In this document: one piece after another, positions 12,701 to 23,600 of the stretch
Position numbering within the stretch: the first letter of the stretch is position 1
Layout of the letters: each line of letters begins with the position of its first letter
Assembly (NCBI RefSeq): GCF_014905175.1
Contig: NC_057788.1
Coordinates: forward strand, 22,104,154 to 22,168,153
Reading direction: 5' to 3'
Source of the DNA: Aphidius gifuensis
Taxonomy: Eukaryota; Arthropoda; Insecta; Hymenoptera; Braconidae
Length of the DNA stretch: 64,000 nucleotides
Position numbers and translations under genes: made by a program
The notes under the pieces: model-generated
Told to the model about the DNA's origin: nothing
The model's database searches: none
The model's input: the letters and a program-made list of their open reading frames with translations, nothing else

Positions 12701-14559
12701 ACCACCAGGTGATTATTTTACTGGCTGTATTTTTTTTATAATTTATTTTTACAATTTATCATCACAATAAAAGGGGTTGGTTTTTTTTTTTCCTCAAATT
12801 TAGATCTATTTAAATGAGAAACAAAAGATCTAAAAATGAGCTGTTACCTACACAACAGCTTTCTTCTCAACAATATTTATCTCGCGTCTCTTATTGGTCA
12901 AATTTTTTCTTAAATTTATATCCCCTGATGGGTTGGTGTAAGTTTAGCTCGAGACCAGTATCTTATTTGCATTCATATGTACATATAATACATTGGAAAA
13001 AAAAAAAAAATGAATAGCTTTCAAGTTGACCACCCTCAAAGTTTTTTATTTTCATATTCTTGATTGGCCAATTTGTTTTTTCGACTGTACTATCAAAAGA
13101 AATAATAAAAAAACGATAGTAAGCGCACGCGTCCAAACACACCTGGCAAAGGTATAACGTGTGTGGCACTTACAATGAAAAATATCGATAGAAAGTCTTT
13201 TACCTCCACCAGTTGAACAGATATGCACGTGGCAGGCACGTGGAAAAAAAAAAGGATAGAAGTAAAAAAAAATAAAAAAAGTAAACTAGGGGTGCAAAAA
13301 ATAAAAATGAAAGAAAATTAGAAAAAAAGAGAGAAAAAAAGTAACAAAAAAGGAAAAAGAAAGAAAAATCGAAAAGAGAATAAAAAAAAAAAAAAAATTG
13401 TATATAACTAAGGGTGCAGGCTTACGATAGTGATGGTGGAATCAGAGTAGAAACTGGGGGATCAAAAGAAAAAAAAAGGAGAACAAGTAAGCGCAGGTTA
13501 GAGTGGGAGATAATTTAAAATATAAGAAGAGAGGGAAAAGAAGCAACTAGGGGGTGAAATCTTTACAGCGTTGGTGGAGGTATCAGCACTATAATGTTAG
13601 AAGGGGGTTGTTGGAAAGATCGTGGAATCGGGGAGAAAATAAATTTTCAATATATGTATATATAAGAAGAGTAAAACAAATCTATATACTTTTCTTTTTT
13701 TTTTATTTTATTCTTGGACTTTGCAAATCTATAGAGTATCAGAAGAAATATATGGGACAAAAAAAAAAAAACTATTATTCTTAATTACTTTTTGCTACGA
13801 TAACTTTTTCTCTATTTCCCTTTCTTTTTTTTTTGCTATTATATATATTTTTTTTTCTTTCGAAAAAGCATGTGCTGATAAATACATCATCTATACCACA
13901 AAGCTTTTTATAATTTGACAGTGTAATATATCAATTATTTTTATATATTTTCTGAAAAATTTATTCGAGATATTTTTTGTAAAGAAAATATAAGAAGGGT
14001 CATCATGATTTTAAGATGCATGTACTTTGTTGGGGTTGTAATTATGACTGAATGAAAACTTGCATCATCGAAACAATAGAAAATAAAACCAAAGATACGG
14101 GGCAAATAGAAACTCAAAGATGCGTGTATACATAAACAAAAATAGAAAAAATTATAAATAGAAAATAATATACAACAATAGAAACAAAAAATAGAACAAT
14201 TATTTATTATTATTTTCTTATCAATGTTTGTTTAACAATCAAACTCTTTCCATTAAAATATGATAAATTTCTTGGAAAATTATTTAAATATTTGATGATA
14301 AATTTCCATTTAAAATATTGTCTGTCTGTCAATCATATCAATTGTTTTTTTTTTTTTGTTTAAATTTCTCTGAATTATTATATCGAGGTTAAAATGTTAT
14401 TGTTTTGTCTCATTGTCTTGAGAAAAAGATGTGCGTTGTTTTTGACGAAAAAAGTTATTAAAGAGCCATAAAAAAAAACAAGGAAAAAGAAAATTGAGAA
14501 AAAGTGAAATAGAGAACATTAGCTGACGAAGGAAAGAGTAAAACAAGCAGAAATTTTGC
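6757..14559. other. AT-rich region, probably upstream or 5' intronic
   Basis: No coding exon found. It contains a G-rich stretch (7534-7612), a 9-bp-arm inverted repeat (10082-10128), a CCCTCGAGGG palindrome next to GTGCAC (11941-11956), a 13-bp-arm hairpin (12449-12481), two CACGTG boxes 11 bp apart (13226, 13237) and a long A/purine-rich tract (13243-13400). The frame at 10043-10288 (minus) sits in a slightly GC-richer patch but shows no domain. Confidence 0.55.
12449..12481. repeat. Perfect 13-bp-arm hairpin
   Basis: AATTGGTAATCAA (12449-12461) is followed by a 7-base loop and its exact reverse complement TTGATTACCAATT (12469-12481). Confidence 0.85.
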
Positions 14560-14800
14560 GACCGCGCATCACCTAAGACAACGCCCCTACTTTGACTATC
14601 ACGTTCTTTAAGGCACTAAGGGGGTGGTTTTTCCGTCAGACGCACGCGGTCTGAGACGCGCGCCACCACCGGCCACGAAGAAGGACTTAGCATTTCTCGC
14701 GACTAGTATAACCGAGTCAGTTCGCTTCCTCGTCCATTAAGGACACGTACTACTGAGAAAACGGAAGAGGAAGACAAACACGCGCACGTGCGTGTATTTT
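14560..14800 (+). promoter_or_regulatory. CpG-rich promoter-like island
   Basis: In otherwise AT-rich DNA this stretch is rich in CG dinucleotides (GCGACCGCGC, CGCACGCGG, ACGCGCGCC, CTCGCGAC, CACGCGCACGTGCG). It holds a nested dyad (14623-14670: GGTGGT…TCAGAC/GTCTGA…ACCACC) and an arthropod initiator-like GAGTCAGTTCG with A at 14719. A TATA-like TAGTATAA lies too close upstream to be a normal TATA box. It is about 1.7 kb before the A-rich leader at 16406, so it could be the promoter of the long form. No strong splice donor is visible just downstream, which weakens the case. Confidence 0.45.
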
Positions 14801-16405
14801 TATTGCGTATTAAATAAATATTGTATTTTTCTTATTTTCATTATTTAATACATTGTATATTATTTATTATTTTTTTTTTCCTTTCATTTCATTATAAATA
14901 TCTTTTACTATTTTTTTTTTCTATTTTCCATTATATCAATAAAATTGTTAACTTATTTATTGATAATAAATTCTGTTATTTTATTTCTTTTCAACTTATA
15001 AAAATATTCATGTTTTTTTATAAACAAATATACTGGAATATGTGAATATGGATACAATGTTTTTAGATTTGTAACAATATAATATTATCAAGAATTTCAA
15101 AAAAAACACGTGTTAATGTCGAAGATAGTATAAGTTATCTTCAATTCTTGGTGATATTTCAAAGTGAAGAAAATATTTCAATCTTCGCTTTTGTAAGATT
15201 TTATTACTATATCTTCTAAAAATGTTTATTTCCTTTTTTTTTATTCTAATCAATTTTCGGTTTTTACTTTGTTTTGATTTTTCATTTTGACGATTATTTT
15301 AGACTGATATACAAATGAATGACTTGATGATATCGAAAATGACTATTATTATTTTATCCATACATCTGATTGGAAAAATAGCTATGATTTTATAACTAAG
15401 ATGCACTAAAATTAACATTATTTATACTTTACTACAACAGTTAGTCTAATGGCAATGAGGATATATGCCTTACTTGTGATTATTAATAAGTCAATAGTGA
15501 AAGTGTCATTACACATGATGAAACTATAAAATTTAAAAAATATTTGTGAATGTGTAAAAATTCAGTGATTAGTCATATCTTGAGAGCTTTCAATCTAAAC
15601 AAAACTATATTTTTTAAAATAACACAGAATTTTCTTTTTATTTTTTATAAACAATATATTTCTCTAATCATTTCACACTGTCAATATTAAAAAAAACCAT
15701 AGAGTTTTATAAATTATTTATCATCAAATTTGACGTTAACAATTTTTTGCTTTTTTTTTTTGTTATACACTTTTTGGACTTGTAATTTTTTCTGTGAAAT
15801 TCATATATCATCTCGGGTTATTATTAACGATGTAGATAATAAAAAAAAATTGTTAATATGTTTTTATATTTAAACGCTGTTATAGAATTGTTTATTAAAA
15901 TTAAAATATCGTGTTTTATAAGTTTCTTTTTTGGTGCAGGACGAAAGACCGAAATTCATATTGCGACGGTAGCTCATCACCGCGTGATATTTGCTCTGTA
16001 CTATCCTTCAATTATTCGAATAATGATACTTTGCAATGATCATTATACACAGTAAAATAAAAACTAAATTATTTAGGAATAATATTTTTTTAAATAAATA
16101 TATCATTGATGAAAAAAAAATTTAAATAAAGTGAAATTAGTGTTGTAAAATATCCCAGTGCATCCTTGTATTTACGCGCGGTCTAGTTTACTCTCTCAAG
16201 TTTTTTTATTTTCCATATAGACAAGTTCAATTTAATATTTATTTACTTTTTCATTGACACTTTTGTTGGTTACATCGACAATGAAAAATATTGCAAAACT
16301 ACCCTACTTGCACTATAAAATTTTATTTGTTTTTAATGTTCATTAGTATATCATGTTGATTTGAAAATTTATAATAATTTTTTTTTATGGTGTTATGTGT
16401 TTCAG
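14801..16405 (+). other. AT-rich stretch, probable 5' intron
   Basis: No coding exon found. The right edge is a credible acceptor (TGTTATGTGTTTCAG, ending 16405). An AACACGTGTT palindrome lies at 15105-15114, and an imperfect hairpin around GAAGATA/TATCTTC lies near 15120-15141. Short T-rich open frames are composition artefacts. Confidence 0.45.
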
Positions 16406-17888
16406 CTTCGAGTGGAGTTCGTGTTGCAGCAAGAAATCCCCGTTTATCCGAGGAGAACTGGACAAAACGAAATAAAGTAGAAAAGACGTTAGCAAGAAAA
16501 AATACTCAAAAAAAAAAAATGATATTTAAAATTTTAAAGTGAAAAAGTGAATAAAAAAAATTTAGATATTTAAAAAAAAAAAATTATAAAGATTTTTAAT
16601 AATTGTTAGAAAAGGTGAAAAAAATTTTAATAAATTTTGCTAAAAGTGAAAATAAAATAAATGCAAATAAAAAAGTGGCAATGATTACGGGAAAAAAAAA
16701 ATCAAATATCAAAGTGCAAGTTGATAAGTTTAGTGAAAAAAAAAAAAAAATACAAAACTCAATTTTGAAAAAAAAATATGCGCCAAAATCGTGTATATAA
16801 AAAAAATATATTTTAGTGTGTTCAAAAAAAAGAGTATACCCAAGTGCAATATTAATTAAAAAAAAATAAAAAATTTTAAAAACAAAAAATAAGTAAGGCA
16901 AAAAAAAAAATAAAATCACTTTAAAGTATTATGCGGTTTAAAAGAAAAAAAAATAAATAATGAAAATATTAAAAGACACTGAAAATGTTAGCAAATGGAA
17001 GGTAAAGAAATAGTATTGAAAAAAAAGCGAATATTCGCCTTCATTTACGAGAAAATAGTTTATGGACATTGGTTTTTACCGGAGGATTAGTATTCAATAT
17101 TAAAAAAAAAAAAAAAACAATTCGACAAAGTATAATAAAAAAGTAAAACCAACATTACGATAAATATACTCTTGTCACAATAAACTAATATTTAACAAGT
17201 GTAATATTTAAAAGTGTAAGTGTGCAAACCTGTCAATTACATCAAGATTTAAATGACAAGTGCTCACTTATAATATTTCTTATAAATATTATACAAAAAA
17301 AAAAAAAAAAATACACAAAACGGGACAAAAACTCAGGGCAAAACTAGACAAGCAGTACTATAATCAAAAGTAGGTGATAACTTTGTCAAGTGTATATTGA
17401 ATACCAAAAGTTTATTATAAAAATAATAAAAATAAGAAATCCTTTGACCAAATAATGTCCGTATATATATATTATGTCATTCACACCGTCCGGGCTGGGC
17501 AATCCTGAATTAAACCTGAACATAAGTGTATGCTAGAATTTAATTAGATATATAGATAGAAAAAAAAAGAAGGCTGTCAAAAAGAAAATTTTAATTGTCT
17601 TATACATTATAAACACACAAAAACACAAACATCCATATGTACTAACGCAAATGCACTTGAATTAATAATAAAGTGAACATAGACCGAAATAAAAAAATAT
17701 TATGAACAATAATCATATAGAATGTATTGCTCGATATTACATTAATCATTCAAAAAACAACTTGTGAATAAATAATAGAAAAAAAATAAACATATTATTA
17801 GTATAAATAAATATTAAATAATATTGTAATTCAAATTGGCAGTAATAAAAAACTGCCTGTTTGTCGAGCTGGTGCTACTTACCGATAG
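16406..17888 (+). other. Probable 5' UTR leader of long form
   Basis: The segment begins after a good acceptor with CTTCGAGTGGAG and is GC-richer for about 80 bases. It then becomes very A-rich with repeated AAAGTG/AAGTGAA words, typical of insect 5' UTRs, up to the coding exon. It has many short ATG frames but none long. An in-frame TAG at 17886-17888 ends just before the open frame of exon 1. Parts may be intron: AAG|GTAAAG at 17001 is a possible donor and GATAG at 17884-17888 a possible acceptor. Confidence 0.5.
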
Positions 17889-19478
17889 GTGTGCCGAAAA
17901 GCGGGCAAGCTGCGCCGTAAGGGGGTAGCACGGGCTTCGCGTGAAGGCCTCAAGATTTCAGACGTGACGGCGGCCCTGGACCTGCGTTCTCAGACGCAAG
18001 CCCAGCCGGATTTTGTTGGCCTGGAGCAGCAGCATCACCATCCGCAGCGGCACCAGGTCCAAACAAGTCCGGAAGTCCTAGAACATCGTAATCACCCATT
18101 ACAACAACAACAACAACAACAATTGCACGGAGATAATAATAATCACTCCCATCATCATCTTCAACAACAACAACATCATCATCTTACAAATCACTATTCT
18201 CATTCACGAGAAACAGGGAGTGATCTAGCAATTGGGGGTGAAAGTGGAATCAATATCATCAATCATAATTGTGGCCCAGATCAAACAACAATTGACATTG
18301 TAGGTACAAATGATAATGAGGTAAGAAGACTTCAACACGTGGAAGAAGATATTACAGAAAGAGAAGAAGAAGAAGACGAAGAATTAAGTTCACCTGAAAC
18401 AGATATTGATAATTTACAGTCTGAACCAATGGAAGTCCAAGCATCAGCAGTATCAGCTGCAGCAGCAAATCTTCATGCTTTACGACAGCATGTATTTAAA
18501 ATGTCAGATTATTGGCAACAACCACAACGTGGTCCTCCTCAACAATCACCTGGCTTACAATCAAGTCCAAATGCCCAAAATTCTCACAATCAACAGCAAC
18601 ATAATCAACAGACTTCCATGCATAGTCCACTTGGACAACAACAACAGACTGAACAGAGTAATAGTAGTGTTGGACAAAATACAAATATTGGACCAAGTTC
18701 TACACAAATGCAACAAGAACAACAGCAACAACAACAACAACAGCAGCAGCAACAGCATGCGATGACAATGGGACAACAAAATTCTCAAGCAGGACATCAG
18801 TCATCATCATCACCAACAACACCATCACCACATACTGATCATCAATCAACAATAAGTTCTAGTATGGTACAAAGCCTACATAATATTACACAGGCACAAC
18901 ATTCAATGTCACAAGCATCAAGTCCATCACTTGCTGTACACGCTGCACAAGCATTGAATCAAAATCTTGGTCAAGCACTTACACAAGCTTTAACTCAAAA
19001 TATTCAACAGAATTTAGGTCAGACACTTTCACACAGTCTACCACCAAGTTTGTCTCCACAACATCAACAACAACAACAACAGCAGCAACAACAGCAGCAG
19101 CAACAACAGCTTTTAAATCAACCACAAAATTTGAGTCAACCAAATTCAACACTACAACAAAATATGCAAAATCAAGCGCAAAATCTTAGTCAAACCTTAC
19201 AACAACAGGCTCAAAATTTAACACAAAATTTATGCCAAACAATAAATCAACAATCATTACAACAACAAGCACAAAATTTGAGTCAAAATCTTCAACAACA
19301 AGCGCAAAATTTGACTCAAAATTTACAACAACAAATTGCAAATTCAATGGTACCAAATGGTAGTTTGGGTGGTATGAATCATCAACAAAATTCACCAAAT
19401 TCAATGCTTAGTCCTGGAGCTGGAAGTCAAGATTCACATGATGCTACATTAACTGAAAAACTTGTTAATGAACTTCAG
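17889..19478 (+). CDS. dati: Exon 1 of long form: His/Gln-rich N-terminal region
   Basis: This exon is open for 530 codons and ends at TTCAG|GTGAGT, phase 0. The first codon after the upstream in-frame TAG (17886-17888) is GTG, not ATG. In-frame ATGs first occur at 18429 (MEVQAS) and 18501 (MSDYWQQ). Translation therefore starts at one of these, or an upstream exon supplies the ATG by splicing to the AG at 17887-17888. The peptide has a basic, GC-rich-coded opening, His/Gln runs near residues 71-105, an acidic Glu/Asp patch near 150-170, a pure Gln run coded at about 18716-18754 and another at 19063-19110. Imperfect QAQNL(S/T)Q repeats lie at residues 428-482. Such low-complexity regions usually act as activation or condensation domains; no folded domain is seen. 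The exon ends in NELQ and joins the 33-codon exon at 20552. The 3' boundary is firm; the 5' boundary is not. Confidence 0.82.
19170..19334 (+). repeat. Coding repeat: QAQNL(S/T)Q units
   Basis: Four imperfect copies of an 11-residue-like unit (QAQNLSQTLQQ, QAQNLTQNLCQ, QAQNLSQNLQQ, QAQNLTQNLQQ) occur at residues 428-482 of the long form. The DNA copies keep the words CAAAATTTG/TTA, so the repeat is visible in nucleotides as well as protein. Confidence 0.85.
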
Positions 19479-20551
19479 GTGAGTTTTGTTAATTTTTTAA
19501 TTAAAAAATAAAAAAACTAATGTTTTATTGATGCATCATTTGGGGTTTCAATAATAATAATATGGATAAGGTCAAAAACTTGCTATTTGTATTAGATATA
19601 AATATAGGACTTTCACACTAAATGCATGCCAAATATAGCCAGGAAATATTGACTCTCTTTTTGCGTCCTATATTATATTAATAAACATTTAATTGACACG
19701 AGTTTTCCTATTTTATTATTAATCAAAATTAAATACTAATTGCTTCTTATTAAAAAAAAAAAAAACTTTTTCTCATTATAACAAAACAAAAATTAGTTTA
19801 TAATCAAAAACAAACAAAAAAAAAAAAGTTAAGTGCAATACTCGTACATGAAAAGTTTCGAAAAATTAGAAAAACTTATAATCTCATTATATTGAGTTTA
19901 TTTAATTTTTATTTTGAATAAATAAAATAGTAATAGAGTTAAAAAAAAAAAAACAATCAATCAAAGGATCAACGCAATTTATTTTTAAAACGTTATTTAG
20001 TCAATTAAAAATGATAACAAATCGACATAAGCAAATGAACAAAATTAAAAGTATTTTTACGGAATAATATTTTACCAAAAATAATTGATGAAAAATTAAA
20101 AAATTCAAAATTAAATGGTAGATGATAAAATATAGACAGTCAATAAACTATAATTTTTTTTTTTTTTTTTCCATTGATGCAACAAAGTCAAGTAGATAAA
20201 AAAAAAAAAAAAAATGAATTATTTACAAAACATGCTTGAAATTATTCGATAGTCATAGTTAATGTTATCAATATTGATTATTATAATTCAATTAAATTTT
20301 CGACTACCATGAAAACCCTATATTTATGCGTAGAGATATTTAAAAAAAGAAATTTTAAATCCATATTAAATTTAATTATAACCGATAATAGCTATAATAC
20401 CGTGGCAAATACGAAATGATACTGTTATTTAAAAAAAAAAAAAAAGAGATTACTTCAAGGGTTAAAAAAATAAATAAATAAATAAAAGTTGTATCAAAAC
20501 TAATACGCGTCTTGTTAATTTGATAATTGGCATCTTTCCACGGAAATGCAG
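19479..20551 (+). other. Intron 1 of coding region
   Basis: A 1073-bp intron, GTGAGT…AAATGCAG, phase 0. AT-rich with several A/T homopolymers; nothing else recognised. Confidence 0.8.
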
Positions 20552-20650
20552 ACCCGTACCTCAGCGGCTGGTCTGGGAGGTCCTGGTGGGGGTGGAATGG
20601 CCAACATCAACGAACGGACCCTTGAGGAATGCTGGTCCACTTTACAGCGA
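20552..20650 (+). CDS. dati: 33-codon exon 2 with conserved-looking ECW motif
   Basis: A compact 99-bp exon sits between TTCCACGGAAATGCAG and CGA|GTGAGT, phase 0 at both ends. It encodes TRTSAAGLGGPGGGGMANIN followed by ERTLEECWSTLQR. Its base composition is far richer in G+C than the flanking introns, which supports coding constraint. The ERTLEECWSTLQR segment looks like a short amphipathic helix with Cys and Trp, possibly a cofactor-binding motif, though I do not recognise it as a named domain. Being 99 bp and phase 0-0, it can be skipped without changing frame. It joins exon 1 (…NELQ) to the finger exon (IFMHKSAM…). Confidence 0.8.
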
Positions 20651-23600
20651 GTGAGTTAAAAAACTCACCCCATCATTCAAATTATTTAGTTTATTTTTTT
20701 TTTTCGTTTCGTTTATCCCCAATAGCAAAATATATTTTTTGTTGAATATACAATTTATTTATTTAGCACTTTATTTATATCAAGTATTTTATATATTATT
20801 TCAAATGCTTGTTAATTATTGTTTATTTATTATCAATTTTAATTACGAAAAGTAGATTAAAATATTTGTATGGACACTTTGTTTACAACAACTACATGTA
20901 CACATTCTGTATGTACATTTGATTTTTTAAATAATTAACAGTATGCTATTTATTTATCAATTAATTTATTTATGAATTTTTAAATCATAGAAAAAATAAA
21001 ATAGCAACAAATAAATTTACTCTCAAAGTAAGCGAGCTTTTAATTATTTCTAGTGATTTTTATAATTTAAAAAACAATAATCATTATAGACAGATTGATG
21101 ACATGTAAATTGTATAAACAAAATAAAAACCTTATTTAACGTTTTTAATTTCGATTAAATGTAGTTTTTCCTGCATGTTATTTTTGTAGCGACTTGGTAT
21201 TTTTGTGTGTGTGTATATATATATAAATATAAATTAAAATAATTGTAAGACCGAAACAACCCTTGTGGAAGATTTGTCGTGATTATAATACGGCAGTTTA
21301 ATCGGGTCTATAAAAGACTAATTACCGCATTTAAATTTGTAATAAGGTTCGTATTGAATCATAATAAGATTTCGATTAAAATATATAGTCAAATATAAAT
21401 CAAATATAAATTTACAATAATATTTTTTTTATTTATATAAAGAAAAAATTATTGTCTATCAATAGTCGAGTATTAATATGTAATTTTGTTTTTTATTTTT
21501 ACTGTGAATACACATCAACACAATATATATTTGATTTACAATATCAACACATTTTTGATAACCCTACAAATCATCGAATTATAAAATTACAACTCGACCG
21601 ATTTACGATTTTTTTTAAGCATGATTTTCTATTTTACAATTTACCTGTTAAAATATTATCACTCATGATTCATGAGTCATGAATTAAATAACAATAAGTG
21701 CTATTTTCGATATTATTAAAAGTCTTTTTTTATTATCAACAAGAAACAAGCGTGTCTCTAAAAATATTTTGGCAAATGACTTGTCCATCTTCTCGCAATA
21801 TTCCAAATTATCTATATTATAAAAAAAATTGTTTGTTCAATTTATCAAAAGTATAGAAAATAAACATTGAAAAACATTTAAAGATTCGCGAAAAATAAAA
21901 ATACTCTTAGTGTAAGGATATGACTTGAGTCGTTGTAATTAATCAAATTTGATACTCAATTTGTTTTATATTCATCAAAAGTATTTGAGCTAATTGGTAC
22001 AAAAAGAATGAAAAAAAAAAATTGATAATAACTTTGGACAATTGTCCTAAAGAAATGACCAGAAGTGGCTTGTCCGTCGGGTACTTAAAAAATTTTCAAA
22101 GTGCCAAGTCAGAAATGGTTTTTTAAAGAAAGCGTCGCTAACGATCGTTGAATTTTATTGAATAGGTACGCGAGACTACCAAGCCTCAGAACAAAGAGGT
22201 GGAGGGTTTTTGAAAAGTGAAAAAAATATAAAAAAAAAAAAAAAATTCAGAAGGACATTTGAAAAGGACGAGGCTTTAAAAAATAAAATTAAAAAAAAAT
22301 AAGTAAAGTAAAAACTTAAGAAACGCAGGATGGTATATAACGAAAAAAAAAAAACCTGGTAGAGAAAAGTTTTAAGCTTTTCTTACTCGACAAACGGGAA
22401 GCAACAATTTGTTTTACTAAGTAGCCCATGTTCTTTTGTTTGTGTGGCTTTTATTATTTATTTTTTTATATTATTTTTTCTGTCCTCATTGCTTTTCGTA
22501 AATTTTTTTCTACTGTATCTTTCTTTTACGTTCTTTCAATTCTTTTTTTAACTCATTCCATGGTTTTTTCTACAAGTCCAGTCGTTTACGTTTATATATA
22601 CATAACGAATGAAAGAAAACTATTTTTAGCTGTTATGAAAATTGAATGAAAAAAACAAATGAAAAAGTACATCAGTGACTTTATGGTTAATGAAAAAAAA
22701 ATTATTATGTTTTTCTATAGAAATTTAATTAAATCATTTAATCGCTTTTTTTTTTTCTCTTTGACCACTGATGTATTTTTATTAACTACATTTCAATCAA
22801 CATTTCAAGTCATTCAATTGACAAAAAAACTTGACTAAATAATATTATTTTCTGAATTAATTTCAAGAGTGGTAGTATTAACTTATCACACAACTCATCC
22901 GTTTCAAGGTGGTGCAATTAATATATATTTTTATTCACACATATACAGTAATTGTGAAAAGCTTCAGAATAAGTTAACCTTTCAAACCTTTTTTTTTTTT
23001 TTTTTATCTTTGGTCTTTGAAACAAAAACTGCAAGGATGACTGCGTGCGAAAAATAAATTTGGCGATAAAGAGGTGATGGAAAATTCCCTACTCTTTACA
23101 AAGCATATTTCAGGATTCACAATTTTTTTTTTGAAATTAATTAGAGCCGGTTAGATAAATCCCATCGCATAAATAATTTAAAAAACATTAAAAATATATT
23201 ACTATAATTTCTTCTTCTCACTTGTGGTTTTTTTTTTTTCATCCTTTATTTTTTTTCGTCGTATAAAAGTTTTAACGACTCATCAAAGAATGAACCCCGC
23301 AAATGAACTATATTTTATATTTATTTTTAATTCTGCAGTTACTTTAAAAAAAAAAAATCGATAAATATTTATTTATAATATCTATTTTATTGTACGTTGT
23401 AAATTCATTTGTTGACATATTATTAATTGGATAAATACTAACGCACAATTCATTTTATTATGTCAATTTAACAGTACGATATGAGATCTAAATAAATTAA
23501 TTTTTTCATTCAATCTTTACAATTCATATATGAGATTTGTTATTTCAAATTTAAACTAATTTTTTTTTCATTTTTCTATCTTGAGCACCTTTGAGTGAGT

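Noticed and set aside
18406..18797. Poly-Asn, poly-Leu and poly-Val frames on both strands
   Set aside because: Shadows of CAA/CAG repeats in the real Gln-coding frame.
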